NCBI GenBank assembly: GCA_965262565.1
Contig: CBDHFQ010000013.1
Location: 1-64,000 of the forward strand
Source of the DNA: CBDHFQ01 sp965262565
GTDB taxonomy: Bacteria > Bacteroidota > Bacteroidia > J057
DNA: 64,000 bases
Direction: 5' to 3'
In this document: piece by piece, positions 27,144 to 35,980 of the stretch
Numbering within the stretch: position 1 is the stretch's first letter
Layout: each line of letters starts with the position of its first letter
Made by a program: the position numbers and the translations under genes
The notes under the pieces: model-generated
Told to the model about the DNA's origin: nothing
The model's input: only the letters and a program-made list of their open reading frames with translations
The model's database searches: none

Positions 27144-29282
27144 TCATTTTACCCCTGATCCGGACTCTATTTTATTATGAGGAGATATTGCATAAAGGAT
27201 GCCTTGAGAATCTTCTGCAAAAAGAATCATTCCTTGAGACTCAATACCCCGAATTTTTCGTGGCTTAAGATTAACTAACACGGGAACTTGTTTCCCTACT
27301 AATTCCTCCGGCTTAAAAAATTCAGCTACTCCTGAAACTATTGTTCTGATATCTATTCCTGTATCTACTTGAAATTGAAGTAACTTTTTAGTTTTAGCAA
27401 CTTTAGAAGCTTCCAGGATGGTACCTATTCGTATATCCATCCCTTCAAAATCCTCAAATTGTATTTCACTTTTTTGTGGAGGAATAGGTACACCTGTCTC
27501 TTCCACACCTTCCTTTTTCCCTAGTTTGTTAATCTGCTGTTGGATGACCTCATCATCTATTTTGTCAAATAAAACCTCAGGTTTTCCTTCGGAGAAAATT
27601 TGATGGCCTTCGGGAATTAATATGTGGGTATGTAAATCTTTCCATTTCCATGCTCTGGGATCAACGTTCAGTAGTTGAGCAATTCTATCGGCAGTATCGG
27701 GGAGAAATGGTTGTAATACGATCGACAGCTTGGCTAATATCTGTGCTGCAGAAAAAAGAATAGGGGCTACTTTTTCCGGTTCTTTTTTCCACTTTTTCCA
27801 GGGTTCTTGATCAGTGAGATATTTATTCCCTAATCTTGCTACCTGGATACTTCCATTTAGTGCATCTCTAAAACGAAAAAGTTCCAAACACTCTTCTACT
27901 GCCGTAATCTGGGTATCTATATCAGCAAATAATGAACGTTCTAAGGTATATAATTCCTGGGTTTCCTTTGGGATAGATCCAGGATTTGTTAGTAATGTCG
28001 ATAGATCCGATACTTCAGGGAGAACGCTCTGATAGTATTTTTGTGTTAGGACAATTACACGATTCACTAAATTACCTAATATATCTGCTAATTCATTATT
28101 ATTTTTCGACTGAAAATCTTCCCACGTAAATTCACTATCCTTATTCTCAGGGGCATTAGCCGCTAATACATACCTCAACACATCCCTTTTGCCTGGAAAA
28201 TCATCTAAATATTCATGAAGCCAGACTGCCCAATTTCGTGAGGTAGATAATTTATCTCCTTGTAAATTCAGAAACTCATTGGCTGGGACATTATCCTGTA
28301 ATATATATTCTCCATGAGCCTTAAGAATAACTGGAAAAATAATACAATGGAAAACAATGTTGTCCTTTCCTATAAAATGAATCAAGCGTGAGTTATCCTC
28401 TGGATTGGGTTGCTCCTTCCAATATAATTCCCAGTCTTTACCATTGTTGATGGCCCATTGTTTGGTTGCAGAAATGTATCCGATAGGAGCATCCAGCCAA
28501 ACGTAAAGCTTTTTCCCTTCAGCATCGGGTAGTGGTACATCTACGCCCCAATTCAAATCACGGGTCATTGCACGAGCCTGCAAGCCAGCCTTAAGCCAGG
28601 AAGAACATTGACCATAAACATTGTTTTTCCATATTCCCTTTTTCCCCTCAAGCAACCATTCTTCCAGCCAGGACTGATACTTATCTAAAGCTAAATACCA
28701 ATGCTTAGTCTTTTTCAACTTGGGTTCCTTATTGCTAAGGGTAGAGATAGGATGGATTAAATCTGTTGCATTTAAGGAAGATCCGCAGTTTTCGCACTGG
28801 TCCCCATAAGCCTTGGGATAATTACATACAGGGCATGTCCCAGTTATATAACGATCTGCTAGAAATTGGTCATACTCTTCGTCGTAGTATTGCGCTGATT
28901 CCTGGACAAAAAATTCTCCATTTTCATATAGTTTCAGGAAAATTTCTTGTGAAGTGTTATGATGAATAGGTGCAGAAGTGCGATGATAAATATCGAATGA
29001 AATACCGAATCGCTCAAACGTCTCCTTGATCATTGCATGGTATTTATCGATAATTTCCTGAGGACTTATATTTTCCTTTTTGGCGCGAAGAGTGATCGCC
29101 GCACCATGTTCATCGCTTCCACATACATACAATACATCCCGCTCCTGAAGCCTTAAGTACCTGACATAGATATCAGCTGGAAGGTATGCTCCCGCGATGT
29201 GGCCTATATGTAATGGACCGTTAGCGTAGGGTAAAGCAGAGGTAATGGTGTATCTTTTATGTATCTTGAATTTATTTTCCAT
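27144..29282 (-). CDS. metG: Methionine--tRNA ligase
   Basis: MetRS charges tRNA-Met in the cytoplasm. The 712-residue class I synthetase has the HIGH motif at 25-28 (PLHIGH), a zinc knuckle with CPVC and CENC in the connective insertion at about 145-170, the WLDAPIGYISATKQW substrate region, and the KMSKS loop in the variant form KLSTS. The anticodon-binding helical domain follows, and a C-terminal tRNA-binding OB-fold (EMAPII/Trbp111-like) covers about 605-712 (FEDFEGMDIRIGTILEASKV, ending before SGSGVK). The fused OB domain and length are normal for Bacteroidota. It is a single gene with its own likely promoter at 29307-29335. Confidence 0.99.
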   Translation of the reverse strand: MENKFKIHKRYTITSALPYANGPLHIGHIAGAYLPADIYVRYLRLQERDVLYVCGSDEHGAAITLRAKKENISPQEIIDKYHAMIKETFERFGISFDIYHRTSAPIHHNTSQEIFLKLYENGEFFVQESAQYYDEEYDQFLADRYITGTCPVCNYPKAYGDQCENCGSSLNATDLIHPISTLSNKEPKLKKTKHWYLALDKYQSWLEEWLLEGKKGIWKNNVYGQCSSWLKAGLQARAMTRDLNWGVDVPLPDAEGKKLYVWLDAPIGYISATKQWAINNGKDWELYWKEQPNPEDNSRLIHFIGKDNIVFHCIIFPVILKAHGEYILQDNVPANEFLNLQGDKLSTSRNWAVWLHEYLDDFPGKRDVLRYVLAANAPENKDSEFTWEDFQSKNNNELADILGNLVNRVIVLTQKYYQSVLPEVSDLSTLLTNPGSIPKETQELYTLERSLFADIDTQITAVEECLELFRFRDALNGSIQVARLGNKYLTDQEPWKKWKKEPEKVAPILFSAAQILAKLSIVLQPFLPDTADRIAQLLNVDPRAWKWKDLHTHILIPEGHQIFSEGKPEVLFDKIDDEVIQQQINKLGKKEGVEETGVPIPPQKSEIQFEDFEGMDIRIGTILEASKVAKTKKLLQFQVDTGIDIRTIVSGVAEFFKPEELVGKQVPVLVNLKPRKIRGIESQGMILFAEDSQGILYAISPHNKIESGSGVK

Positions 29283-29306
29283 AAGTTGAAAACCTGAATA
29301 GGGCTA

Positions 29307-29335
29307 TAAAGATAAAATTTTCACTTTTAGTTCAA
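29307..29335 (-). promoter_or_regulatory. Likely metG promoter
   Basis: On the minus strand, TTG (29335-29333) and TATCTTTA (29314-29307) are separated by 18 nt. This matches the Bacteroidota promoter except for the last base of the -7 element. It lies 25 nt before the metG start. Confidence 0.4.
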
Positions 29336-29383
29336 TTCAATTAACCTAAATAAGTTGTGTACAATCATCTAACTATTATTCAT

Positions 29384-29962
29384 ATGTCTTTAACAACATC
29401 AAAGTTAATTTTTAGCAGATACATTATTATGGGAGTATGGCTGCTAGTTGCAAATATTTATATGAACGCGCAAACATCATCCTCTGATCCGGCTTCATGG
29501 ACCATTTCTCCGCAATCTTCTAAAATAGGGTTTACGATTAAAAATGCCGGTATTCGTGTCAATGGTTCATTCGAAGGATTAGAAGGAGAGATTTATTTTT
29601 CTCCTGACAAATTAGATCAATCATTCGTAAAAGCTTCTGTTAAAACAGAAACTATAAACACGAATAATAATATGAGAGATAAGCATTTGAGGAGTGAGGA
29701 TTATTTTGAGGTCGAATCCTTTCCCGAAATTCGATTTACATCAAATGATATTGTAAAGAATAAAGATGGCTATATCATCAAAGGAGATTTTGCCATAAAA
29801 GATGTAATAAAGCAAGTTGAGATTCCTTTTACTTTCACCGATCAAGTGTTTCATGGAGAATTTGAAGTAAATCGTTTGCATTATGGAGTGGGGAAATCCA
29901 GTATCATTCTGGGGAATAAAGTGATAATAAAGTTCGAAATTTCAGTTAATCAGATCAACTAA
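29384..29962 (+). CDS. YceI family periplasmic lipid-binding protein
   Basis: A secreted lipocalin-like protein, 192 residues from the chosen ATG. The signal peptide (hydrophobic YIIMGVWLLVANIY) ends near NAQTSS. The YceI fold follows, with WTISPQSSKIGFTIKNAG at its start, GSFEGLEGEIYFSPDKL, the helix region NTNNNMRDKHLRSEDYFEV, FPEIRFTSNDI and the closing VNRLHYGVGKSS. YceI proteins bind polyprenoid or fatty-acyl ligands in the periplasm; the cargo here is unknown. A GTG at 29357 is an alternative start but adds only a polar extension. The gene diverges from metG. Confidence 0.9.
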   Translation: MSLTTSKLIFSRYIIMGVWLLVANIYMNAQTSSSDPASWTISPQSSKIGFTIKNAGIRVNGSFEGLEGEIYFSPDKLDQSFVKASVKTETINTNNNMRDKHLRSEDYFEVESFPEIRFTSNDIVKNKDGYIIKGDFAIKDVIKQVEIPFTFTDQVFHGEFEVNRLHYGVGKSSIILGNKVIIKFEISVNQIN

Positions 29963-30003
29963 TTATTGTAATCAATATTCATAGTCCAGATCCGGAATTG
30001 AGC

Positions 30004-31212
30004 TTATTGAGAAATGGTATTAATTTCTCTTAGAATTTTCATCGAAGGACCTGGGCTTACTCCTTCCTTTCTGGCAATATGAACCGACTGATTTGCAATT
30101 GCTTTTGCTTTTTCATATTGACCCGTTTTATATAAAAGAGCCGCATACGTTACAAAGTGAGTGTAGCTATTATCCAATGCTACTGCTTGTTTTGACCACA
30201 GAATCGCTTTTGTTAATAAGTCTTCTCTTTGAATGTGATGTAAAAAATGAGATGCAGCCAGATGCAGTTCTTTGGCATCTGTGGAAGAATATTTTTCAAA
30301 ATGCGTTACTGCTTTAAATGCATAATTCTGCCATTCTTTTCTGGTAGCAGCTAAGGTCATTCGTAATCTACTCGCTAACTCACCACCATCATTCATATAT
30401 TGTTGGGAAATTTTTAACGCTCGTTGGTATTGTCCATCATCTCCGGTAATAACAGCTGTGATAACATTATTTTTTAATAAAGAAGCTATTTTTGGGTTTA
30501 CATTTTCTTTACCAAATCTTTTTTCGAATTTTTTCTTTTTGGCCAATAGGTAATTAAACTCCCTGCTGTCAATATGATGAGTAAGTTTTTGAATAGCCTC
30601 CCAATTGCGCTCGTTAAGTAATTCTTTATTTTTCTGAGTGCTAAAATAGTCTCGTGCTACAGTTCTATAATCTTCTTCTGCTACTTTTAACAGGTAAGCA
30701 TAGTATAGCATCTCTTGTGGGCTTGCTTTACCTGAATTGTATGATAAAGCTAATGTGGCTCTATTGTGAGATGGGGATAATGCTTCTTCTGCTATATGCA
30801 AAAATTCATCAGGGGCTTTGTATCCTTGATCTCTCAAAATCAATCTACCCAAATAATCAATAAATAAGGAAGTTGGATACGAATGCACTTGATAGGTATA
30901 CGCTAATTCCGGCCCCTCTCCTTTTTCCATATCCATTTTTACATTAATAAAACGGGAATTAAAAAACTCTCCCACTTCAGATCGTCTGAAAGTATTTCGC
31001 TGCATTGTTTTACAGTATCCACACCAGGAAGTATAAGCATGTAAAAAAATAACTTTAGTATTGGATTTTGCTTCGGCCAAGGCTTCTTCCCATGTGCCTT
31101 CAAAAAAATTGATTCCTTCTGATGCTTGGCCGTAAGAATAAGTAGGAAATATTAGTACTGAGAGCAGGAACAGATAAATCATCCGTACCAAGAGGTTATT
31201 CTGATACTTCAT
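30004..31212 (-). CDS. Secreted thioredoxin-fold protein with TPR-like tail
   Basis: A 402-residue envelope protein. The signal peptide (residues 1-28, LLSVLIFPTYSYGQA) is followed by a thioredoxin domain (about 33-150) with the active-site motif WCGYC and the cis-proline region YPTSLFID, so it is probably redox-active. The remaining 250 residues are helical with TPR-like repeats (YSNS/SYTHFVTYAALLYKTGQYEKAKAIA near the end), suggesting protein binding. The combination is common in Bacteroidota as thioredoxin family proteins for folding or reduction of secreted proteins. The partner is unknown. It is isolated by about 40-60 bp from neighbours on each side. Confidence 0.88.
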   Translation of the reverse strand: MKYQNNLLVRMIYLFLLSVLIFPTYSYGQASEGINFFEGTWEEALAEAKSNTKVIFLHAYTSWCGYCKTMQRNTFRRSEVGEFFNSRFINVKMDMEKGEGPELAYTYQVHSYPTSLFIDYLGRLILRDQGYKAPDEFLHIAEEALSPSHNRATLALSYNSGKASPQEMLYYAYLLKVAEEDYRTVARDYFSTQKNKELLNERNWEAIQKLTHHIDSREFNYLLAKKKKFEKRFGKENVNPKIASLLKNNVITAVITGDDGQYQRALKISQQYMNDGGELASRLRMTLAATRKEWQNYAFKAVTHFEKYSSTDAKELHLAASHFLHHIQREDLLTKAILWSKQAVALDNSYTHFVTYAALLYKTGQYEKAKAIANQSVHIARKEGVSPGPSMKILREINTISQ

Positions 31213-31273
31213 AGGGAAAAAATTAGCAAATAGCTAGCTATGTTCACATTAATACCTAAAGATACGGTAGCTG

Positions 31274-31858
31274 TTAATCAAAAGATGATGCTTGAGTAGA
31301 AATATTTGGAGTTTTTACGAATTTCTCACTGAACCAAAGAAACTCGTCTATAAATTGATTAGTTTGTGTTTCCAGTGCCGGATCTACAGGATTTCCCGAT
31401 TCGTCAAAAGCTTTATGAACATATGGCACTAACAGTTTGTAGGGCATAGGAAAAGCTGATAGCGAAAGGATGAGTAATTGCATTTGAGTGGAAGCATTAA
31501 TTCCTCCCATTTTTCCTGAACCAGAAGTGACCACCCCTATAGGTTTCCGCTTAAACTCTTTCCAAAAATGATCTAATGCATTTTTTAATGCTCCAGTATA
31601 ACTTCCATGATATTCAGGAGAACAAAATATCAGTGCATCAGCCTGAGATAAGGTTAAACTTATGGAGTGCATAAGCTCAGGAGGATCATTTGATTCTTGC
31701 CATCTTTCTTCAAAAATGGGAATCTGAATTTCTGCAAGATCAATTAATTCCACACTTATATCTTTTCTATTAGTCAACTGATCTCGAAGATAGTAGGCTA
31801 CTTGATCCGTTTTGCGGTTTTGTCTCGTGCTACCTAGAATAATAACTATTCGAATCAT
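31274..31858 (-). CDS. NADPH-dependent FMN reductase family protein
   Basis: A 194-residue flavodoxin-like reductase. It begins IVIILGSTRQNRKTDQVAYYL, the phosphate-binding loop of the family, followed by IPIFEERW, ADALIFCSPEYHGSYTGALKNALDHF (flavin and tetramer contact region) and KPIGVVTSGSGKMGGINA. These enzymes use NAD(P)H to reduce FMN, quinones or azo compounds; the natural acceptor is not assignable. It is the first gene on the minus strand before the divergent rpmH promoter. Confidence 0.93.
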   Translation of the reverse strand: MIRIVIILGSTRQNRKTDQVAYYLRDQLTNRKDISVELIDLAEIQIPIFEERWQESNDPPELMHSISLTLSQADALIFCSPEYHGSYTGALKNALDHFWKEFKRKPIGVVTSGSGKMGGINASTQMQLLILSLSAFPMPYKLLVPYVHKAFDESGNPVDPALETQTNQFIDEFLWFSEKFVKTPNISTQASSFD

Positions 31859-31944
31859 GAATGAGTAACGTGCAAGCTTGTAGAGTTGTTTAAATTCTTT
31901 GTAATAATAAGGTTACTTTTAATAGTTGTAAGGAAGTCATTTTA

Positions 31945-31975
31945 TTGGTATAAGTAATAAAATTTCTTATTTTTG
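31945..31975 (+). promoter_or_regulatory. rpmH-rnpA promoter
   Basis: TTG (31945-31947) and TATTTTTG (31968-31975), 20 nt apart, match the Bacteroidota -33/-7 consensus closely. Transcription would start near 31982, about 12 nt before the rpmH ATG. Confidence 0.8.
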
Positions 31976-31993
31976 CAGCCCAAATAAGTAAAA

Positions 31994-32155
31994 ATGAAAC
32001 GTACATACCAACCAAGTAATAGGAAAAGAAGAAACAAGCACGGATTTCGCGAGCGTATGCAATCGCATGATGGTAGAAAAGTGTTAGCTAGAAGAAGAGC
32101 TAAAGGCAGACATAAGCTCAGTGTTAGCGATGAAGGAAGGCACAAACAAAAATAA
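31994..32155 (+). CDS. rpmH: 50S ribosomal protein L34
   Basis: A 53-residue basic ribosomal protein, starting MKRTYQPSNRKRRNKHGFRE with HGFRERM and the LARRRAKGRHKLSVSD end typical of L34. A strong consensus promoter lies immediately upstream. The 3' end overlaps rnpA (by 26 or 35 nt depending on the rnpA start), so L34 and the RNase P protein are translationally linked. Confidence 0.98.
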   Translation: MKRTYQPSNRKRRNKHGFRERMQSHDGRKVLARRRAKGRHKLSVSDEGRHKQK

Positions 32156-32552
32156 TAAGCCCTCTGAAAAAAATCATTATACCTTTCCAAAGAAAGAGCG
32201 GATTTGTAGCAAGAAAACGTTTGATTATCTGTTTACCCACGGTCAGAAAATGAAACATGGGCCTCTACGTTGCATTTATATATTTAATCCTCCCGATGAA
32301 TTAATTGAATCTCCTGTTTCCGTAGCATTCTCAGTTCCCAAAAGGCTTTTGAAACGAGCCGTTGACAGAAATTATATCAAACGTAGGTTAAGAGAAGGAT
32401 TTAGATTGCATAAGCATTCCTTATTGTCTACTCTAAATAAAGAGGGAAATACACTCGCTTTCATCATTATATATACCAAACCCTATAAAATCCCCTATCA
32501 TTCTCTCATTTCCTCTTTCACAAAACTTCTCAAACGATTCCAAGAGATTTAA
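32130..32552 (+). CDS. rnpA: Ribonuclease P protein component
   Basis: The small basic protein subunit of RNase P, which helps the catalytic RNA remove 5' leaders from pre-tRNA. It is 140 residues from the ATG at 32130 (a GTG at 32121 would add three). It shows FPKKERICSKKTFDYLFTHG at its start and the signature SVAFSVPKRLLKRAVDRNYIKRRLREGFR. It overlaps the end of rpmH, the conserved gene order. A yidD/yidC continuation is not present; about 400 bp of apparently empty DNA follow. Confidence 0.96.
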   Translation: MKEGTNKNNKPSEKNHYTFPKKERICSKKTFDYLFTHGQKMKHGPLRCIYIFNPPDELIESPVSVAFSVPKRLLKRAVDRNYIKRRLREGFRLHKHSLLSTLNKEGNTLAFIIIYTKPYKIPYHSLISSFTKLLKRFQEI

Positions 32553-32957
32553 TAAGTTTATACATCTAAATTCTCCTTTTATCCTTAATTTTTTTCAATC
32601 TATTCTTTTTTCTTTAGCAAATGTTCAGGATTGTTATTAATTTATATTAATCCAATCAAACTACTATTAATACTTATTCCTGATAATAGCTAAAGGGTAA
32701 TATTATAACTTATCTAGATATTATAGCCAACCTAACTTGTGGGTATTTCAATTGCTAAATCATTAGCGTGTATGTTGTCAAAATAAGATGCGTAAGGTAT
32801 AAGATATATCAGCGCGTGTAGTTATTTCATATACTAAAGCTTACGGATTATTACAGAGGAAAAAAAAGGATAAGTTATTGACTTTATCTTGGGGAAAAAT
32901 AATAATAGATTGGAATTATAAAGGTACAATTAAATTAATAGTAATCGAATTGAAGCC
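32553..32957. other. Intergenic region
   Basis: About 400 bp between rnpA and the second S41 peptidase gene, very A+T-rich. I see no gene, clear terminator or RNA. It presumably contains the promoter of the peptidase gene. Confidence 0.5.
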
Positions 32958-34631
32958 ATGAGGTATAGAACTGTTGTGATTTGGGCAGCCGCCATTTCGT
33001 TGTCCTTTAGTTTAGGTTTTATAACCAATGTATCTGACAATTATTTCGAGATTTCTAAAAACCTAGACATCTTCGGCAAATTGTATCGCGAAATTAATGC
33101 TTTATATGTAGATGACACTGATCCTACAGACCTGATTCGCACAGGTATAGATGCGATGTTGAACTCCCTTGATCCATACACTAATTACATAAGCGAAGAG
33201 GAATTAGAGGATTTCAGGTTTATGAGTACAGGAGAATATGGTGGTATTGGTGCAGTCATTGGGAAGCGTGATAAAAGAATTTTAGTGATGGATTCCTATG
33301 ATGGCTATCCCGCAGATTTAGCTGGACTTGAAATAGGCGATGAAATTCTTAAAATTGATGGTAAGGAAGTTGATGGTACTGAGATGGAAGTGTTAGATGT
33401 GCGAAATTTATTAAGGGGAGAAAAGGGGTCTATGGTAACCTTAGAAGTCAAAAAATCAGAAGAAGAAAACGACCTTGCTACCCTAAAAATCTCCAGAGAT
33501 CGCATTAGGGTGAATAATGTTGCTTACAGTGGGATGCTTAATGAAAGCGTGGGTTATATCTCCCTTCAGGGATTCACCCAGGATGCTGCTGCAGAAGTTG
33601 AGAAGGCGATACAGGATTTTAAGGAAAATCATTCTACTTTTGAGAGCTTAATCCTTGATCTGAGAAATAATCCCGGAGGAAGACTTGATGAGGCAGTAAA
33701 AGTTGCCAATATTTTTATTCCCCAAAAAGAAAAGATCGTGGAAACCAGAGGAAGAATTGATGGATCGCATAGAACTCACTATGCTAAGTCCCCTCCTGTA
33801 GATGCAGAAATTCCATTAGCGGTATTAATCAATGGGAGAAGTGCAAGTGCTTCTGAAATAGTCACTGGAGCTATTCAAGATTTAGACAGGGGGATTGTGG
33901 TCGGGCAGAGGAGTTTTGGAAAAGGGTTGGTACAAAATATTCGGCCCCTCAGTTATAATGCACAATTAAAGGTGACCACGGCTAAATATTACACGCCTTC
34001 AGGTAGATGTATTCAGGCAGTAAATTATACACATGATCATGGTGATAGTAAAGCTGAGCGTATTCCCGATAGTTCTAGAAATCATTTTACTACGAGGAAT
34101 GGTAGATCTGTATATGATGGAGGAGGGATAGAGCCCGATGTGTATGTTCCTCAGAACAAACCGAAAACGGTAAGTCGAGCACTAGTAAATCAAGGGTATA
34201 TTTACGATTATGCATCTTTATATGCTGATAAGCATCCTGCCATTCCTGAAGCTGCAAAATTTGTCGTCTCAGATGAAATGTATGATGATTTTGTGGCTTA
34301 TTTGGAATCGAAAAAATTCTCATATGAGACGACTGCAGATGGAAAGTTAAAAGAATTGAAAAAGACAGTATCTTCTGAAGCATACTATGATAAAGTGGGA
34401 GAAACATTAAATGAGCTTTCCCAGATGCTTTCTCATTTTAAAAGACAGGATGTGGAGAAATATAAAGAAGAAATTAAGAAATATTTGAAACAAGAAATTT
34501 TGAAAAGATACTACCATGAGAAAGGGGTGATAGAGGGGCAATTAAATGGAGATCCTGTTGTGGAAGAAGCTATCGAATGGTTAACCAACCTCAATGGGTA
34601 TAATCAGATGCTGACCCAAGAAGGACAGTAA
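32958..34631 (+). CDS. S41 family C-terminal processing peptidase (second paralogue)
   Basis: A 557-residue Ctp/Prc-type envelope protease. It has an N-terminal anchor (about 6-24), the KNLDIFGKLYREINALYVDD opening shared with the product at 17910-19568, a PDZ domain at about 95-185 (ADLAGLEIGDEILKIDGKEV) and the S41 core. The dyad is Ser297 in RSASASE and Lys322 in SFGKGLVQN, 25 residues apart. The helical C-terminal extension is also shared with the paralogue. The two share long identical blocks such as YYTPSGRCIQA and YDGGGIEPD, so they arose by duplication. A palindromic terminator follows. Confidence 0.96.
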   Translation: MRYRTVVIWAAAISLSFSLGFITNVSDNYFEISKNLDIFGKLYREINALYVDDTDPTDLIRTGIDAMLNSLDPYTNYISEEELEDFRFMSTGEYGGIGAVIGKRDKRILVMDSYDGYPADLAGLEIGDEILKIDGKEVDGTEMEVLDVRNLLRGEKGSMVTLEVKKSEEENDLATLKISRDRIRVNNVAYSGMLNESVGYISLQGFTQDAAAEVEKAIQDFKENHSTFESLILDLRNNPGGRLDEAVKVANIFIPQKEKIVETRGRIDGSHRTHYAKSPPVDAEIPLAVLINGRSASASEIVTGAIQDLDRGIVVGQRSFGKGLVQNIRPLSYNAQLKVTTAKYYTPSGRCIQAVNYTHDHGDSKAERIPDSSRNHFTTRNGRSVYDGGGIEPDVYVPQNKPKTVSRALVNQGYIYDYASLYADKHPAIPEAAKFVVSDEMYDDFVAYLESKKFSYETTADGKLKELKKTVSSEAYYDKVGETLNELSQMLSHFKRQDVEKYKEEIKKYLKQEILKRYYHEKGVIEGQLNGDPVVEEAIEWLTNLNGYNQMLTQEGQ

Positions 34632-34696
34632 CTCATACTCCGCTAACATTTAGTTTTAGTGCAGTAAACAAAAGCGAATGACAAAAGTATTATATC

Positions 34697-34727
34697 TAAA
34701 AAAAACAGCCAATTGGCTGTTTTTTTA
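34697..34727. terminator. Bidirectional palindromic terminator
   Basis: AACAGCCAATTGGCTGTT is a perfect palindrome with an A-run before and seven Ts after, directly downstream of the S41 peptidase gene. Confidence 0.85.
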
Positions 34728-34772
34728 TAAGGAAAATTTTCCGCTATATCCTGAATTTAGCTTGGTCGCTAT

Positions 34773-35276
34773 ATGAGATGTTGTATATTATTCTTGTTTC
34801 TGTTGACTTATAATACCCAACTTGTATTTGCCAATTGCACATGTCAAGATTCAATTTCTATCCATGAAGCTAAGGAACAAGCAGATTATGTTTTTGCAGG
34901 AGAAGTCATCCAGTTAGACTCTGACTGGATTTCAGGCGGGTGGAAATTTACCTTCAAAGTAGCTACAAGTTGGAAGAAACCTATCGAACGCTTACAGGTA
35001 ATACATACAGCTTGGGAAAAAGATTGTGGATATATATTTGAGGAAGGTAGAATGTATGTAGTATTTGTCCAGAAGAAATTTACGCCCAAAACGTTTAAGT
35101 GTATGGGCAATCGTCCGATCTTAACTCTAAATGAAGGAATCAAATTATTGGGCAAAGGAATGCCCCCTCAACCATCCCCTGCAAGAATATCAATGTATTG
35201 GATTATCGGTATTTTGGCTGCGATGATCATGTTAGGAATGCTCTTTATTGTCCTTCGAAAAAAAAATCACACATAA
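34773..35276 (+). CDS. Membrane-anchored NTR/TIMP-like domain protein
   Basis: A 167-residue protein with a signal peptide (ILFLFLLTYNTQLVFA), then a domain starting CTCQDSISIHEAKEQADYVF and containing AGEVIQLDSDW, conserved cysteines near KDCGYIFEEG and FKCMGN, and FKVATSWKK. This cysteine and strand pattern resembles the netrin/TIMP (OB-fold) domain. A C-terminal transmembrane helix (YWIIGILAAMIMLGMLFIVL) and a basic KKN tail anchor it. The biochemical role is unknown. It ends 1 nt before ung and is probably co-transcribed with it. Confidence 0.75.
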   Translation: MRCCILFLFLLTYNTQLVFANCTCQDSISIHEAKEQADYVFAGEVIQLDSDWISGGWKFTFKVATSWKKPIERLQVIHTAWEKDCGYIFEEGRMYVVFVQKKFTPKTFKCMGNRPILTLNEGIKLLGKGMPPQPSPARISMYWIIGILAAMIMLGMLFIVLRKKNHT

Positions 35277-35277
35277 A

Positions 35278-35964
35278 ATGAATTCATCTCCCCAAAACAT
35301 TAAACTGGAAGAAAGCTGGAAAGAAGTACTCAACGAAGAATTTTCGAAACTCTATTTTCAGCAATTAAAAGCGTTCCTGGTAGAAGAAAAAGCAAGTGGC
35401 CATCCGATTTATCCTCCAGGCAAGTATATTTTCAATGCTTTTAACAGCACGCCTTTTGATAAAGTGAAAGTTGTTATCTTGGGTCAAGATCCCTATCATG
35501 GTCAGGGTCAGGCGCATGGCCTTTCTTTTTCCGTACCACAGGGAGTGAGACAGCCTCCGTCCTTAAAAAATATATTTAAGGAATTGAACGCTGATCTGGG
35601 AATAGATATTCCTTCCCATGGATACCTTCAGTCCTGGGCGGACCAAGGTGTACTATTATTGAACTCATTACTTACGGTAAGAGCAAGTACACCCGGATCA
35701 CATAAAGGGAAGGGTTGGGAAGAATTTACTGATGCTGCTATACAAGCATTAAATGAGCATAGAGATGGAGTGATCTTCTTTTTGTGGGGAAAATACGCTA
35801 AAGAAAAGGGGAAATTTATTGATCCTCAGAAGCACCACATCCTTACCGCAGCTCATCCATCTCCCTATTCTGCAAATAATGGTTTCTTTGGTACACGGCA
35901 TTTCTCTAAAGCAAATGAAATTCTTGCTAAGCAAGGAAATGAACCTATCAATTGGAATCTTTAG
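35278..35964 (+). CDS. ung: Uracil-DNA glycosylase
   Basis: Family 1 UDG removes uracil from DNA to start base-excision repair. The 228-residue product has the catalytic water-activating motif VVILGQDPYHGQGQAHGLSF, LLLNSLLTVRASTPGSHKG and the minor-groove loop AAHPSPYSANNGFFG. I chose the ATG at 35278 because it gives the normal length and follows the previous stop by one base; an in-frame ATG at 35248 overlaps that gene. Confidence 0.98.
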   Translation: MNSSPQNIKLEESWKEVLNEEFSKLYFQQLKAFLVEEKASGHPIYPPGKYIFNAFNSTPFDKVKVVILGQDPYHGQGQAHGLSFSVPQGVRQPPSLKNIFKELNADLGIDIPSHGYLQSWADQGVLLLNSLLTVRASTPGSHKGKGWEEFTDAAIQALNEHRDGVIFFLWGKYAKEKGKFIDPQKHHILTAAHPSPYSANNGFFGTRHFSKANEILAKQGNEPINWNL

Positions 35965-35980
35965 ATGAGATAGCGCTATC

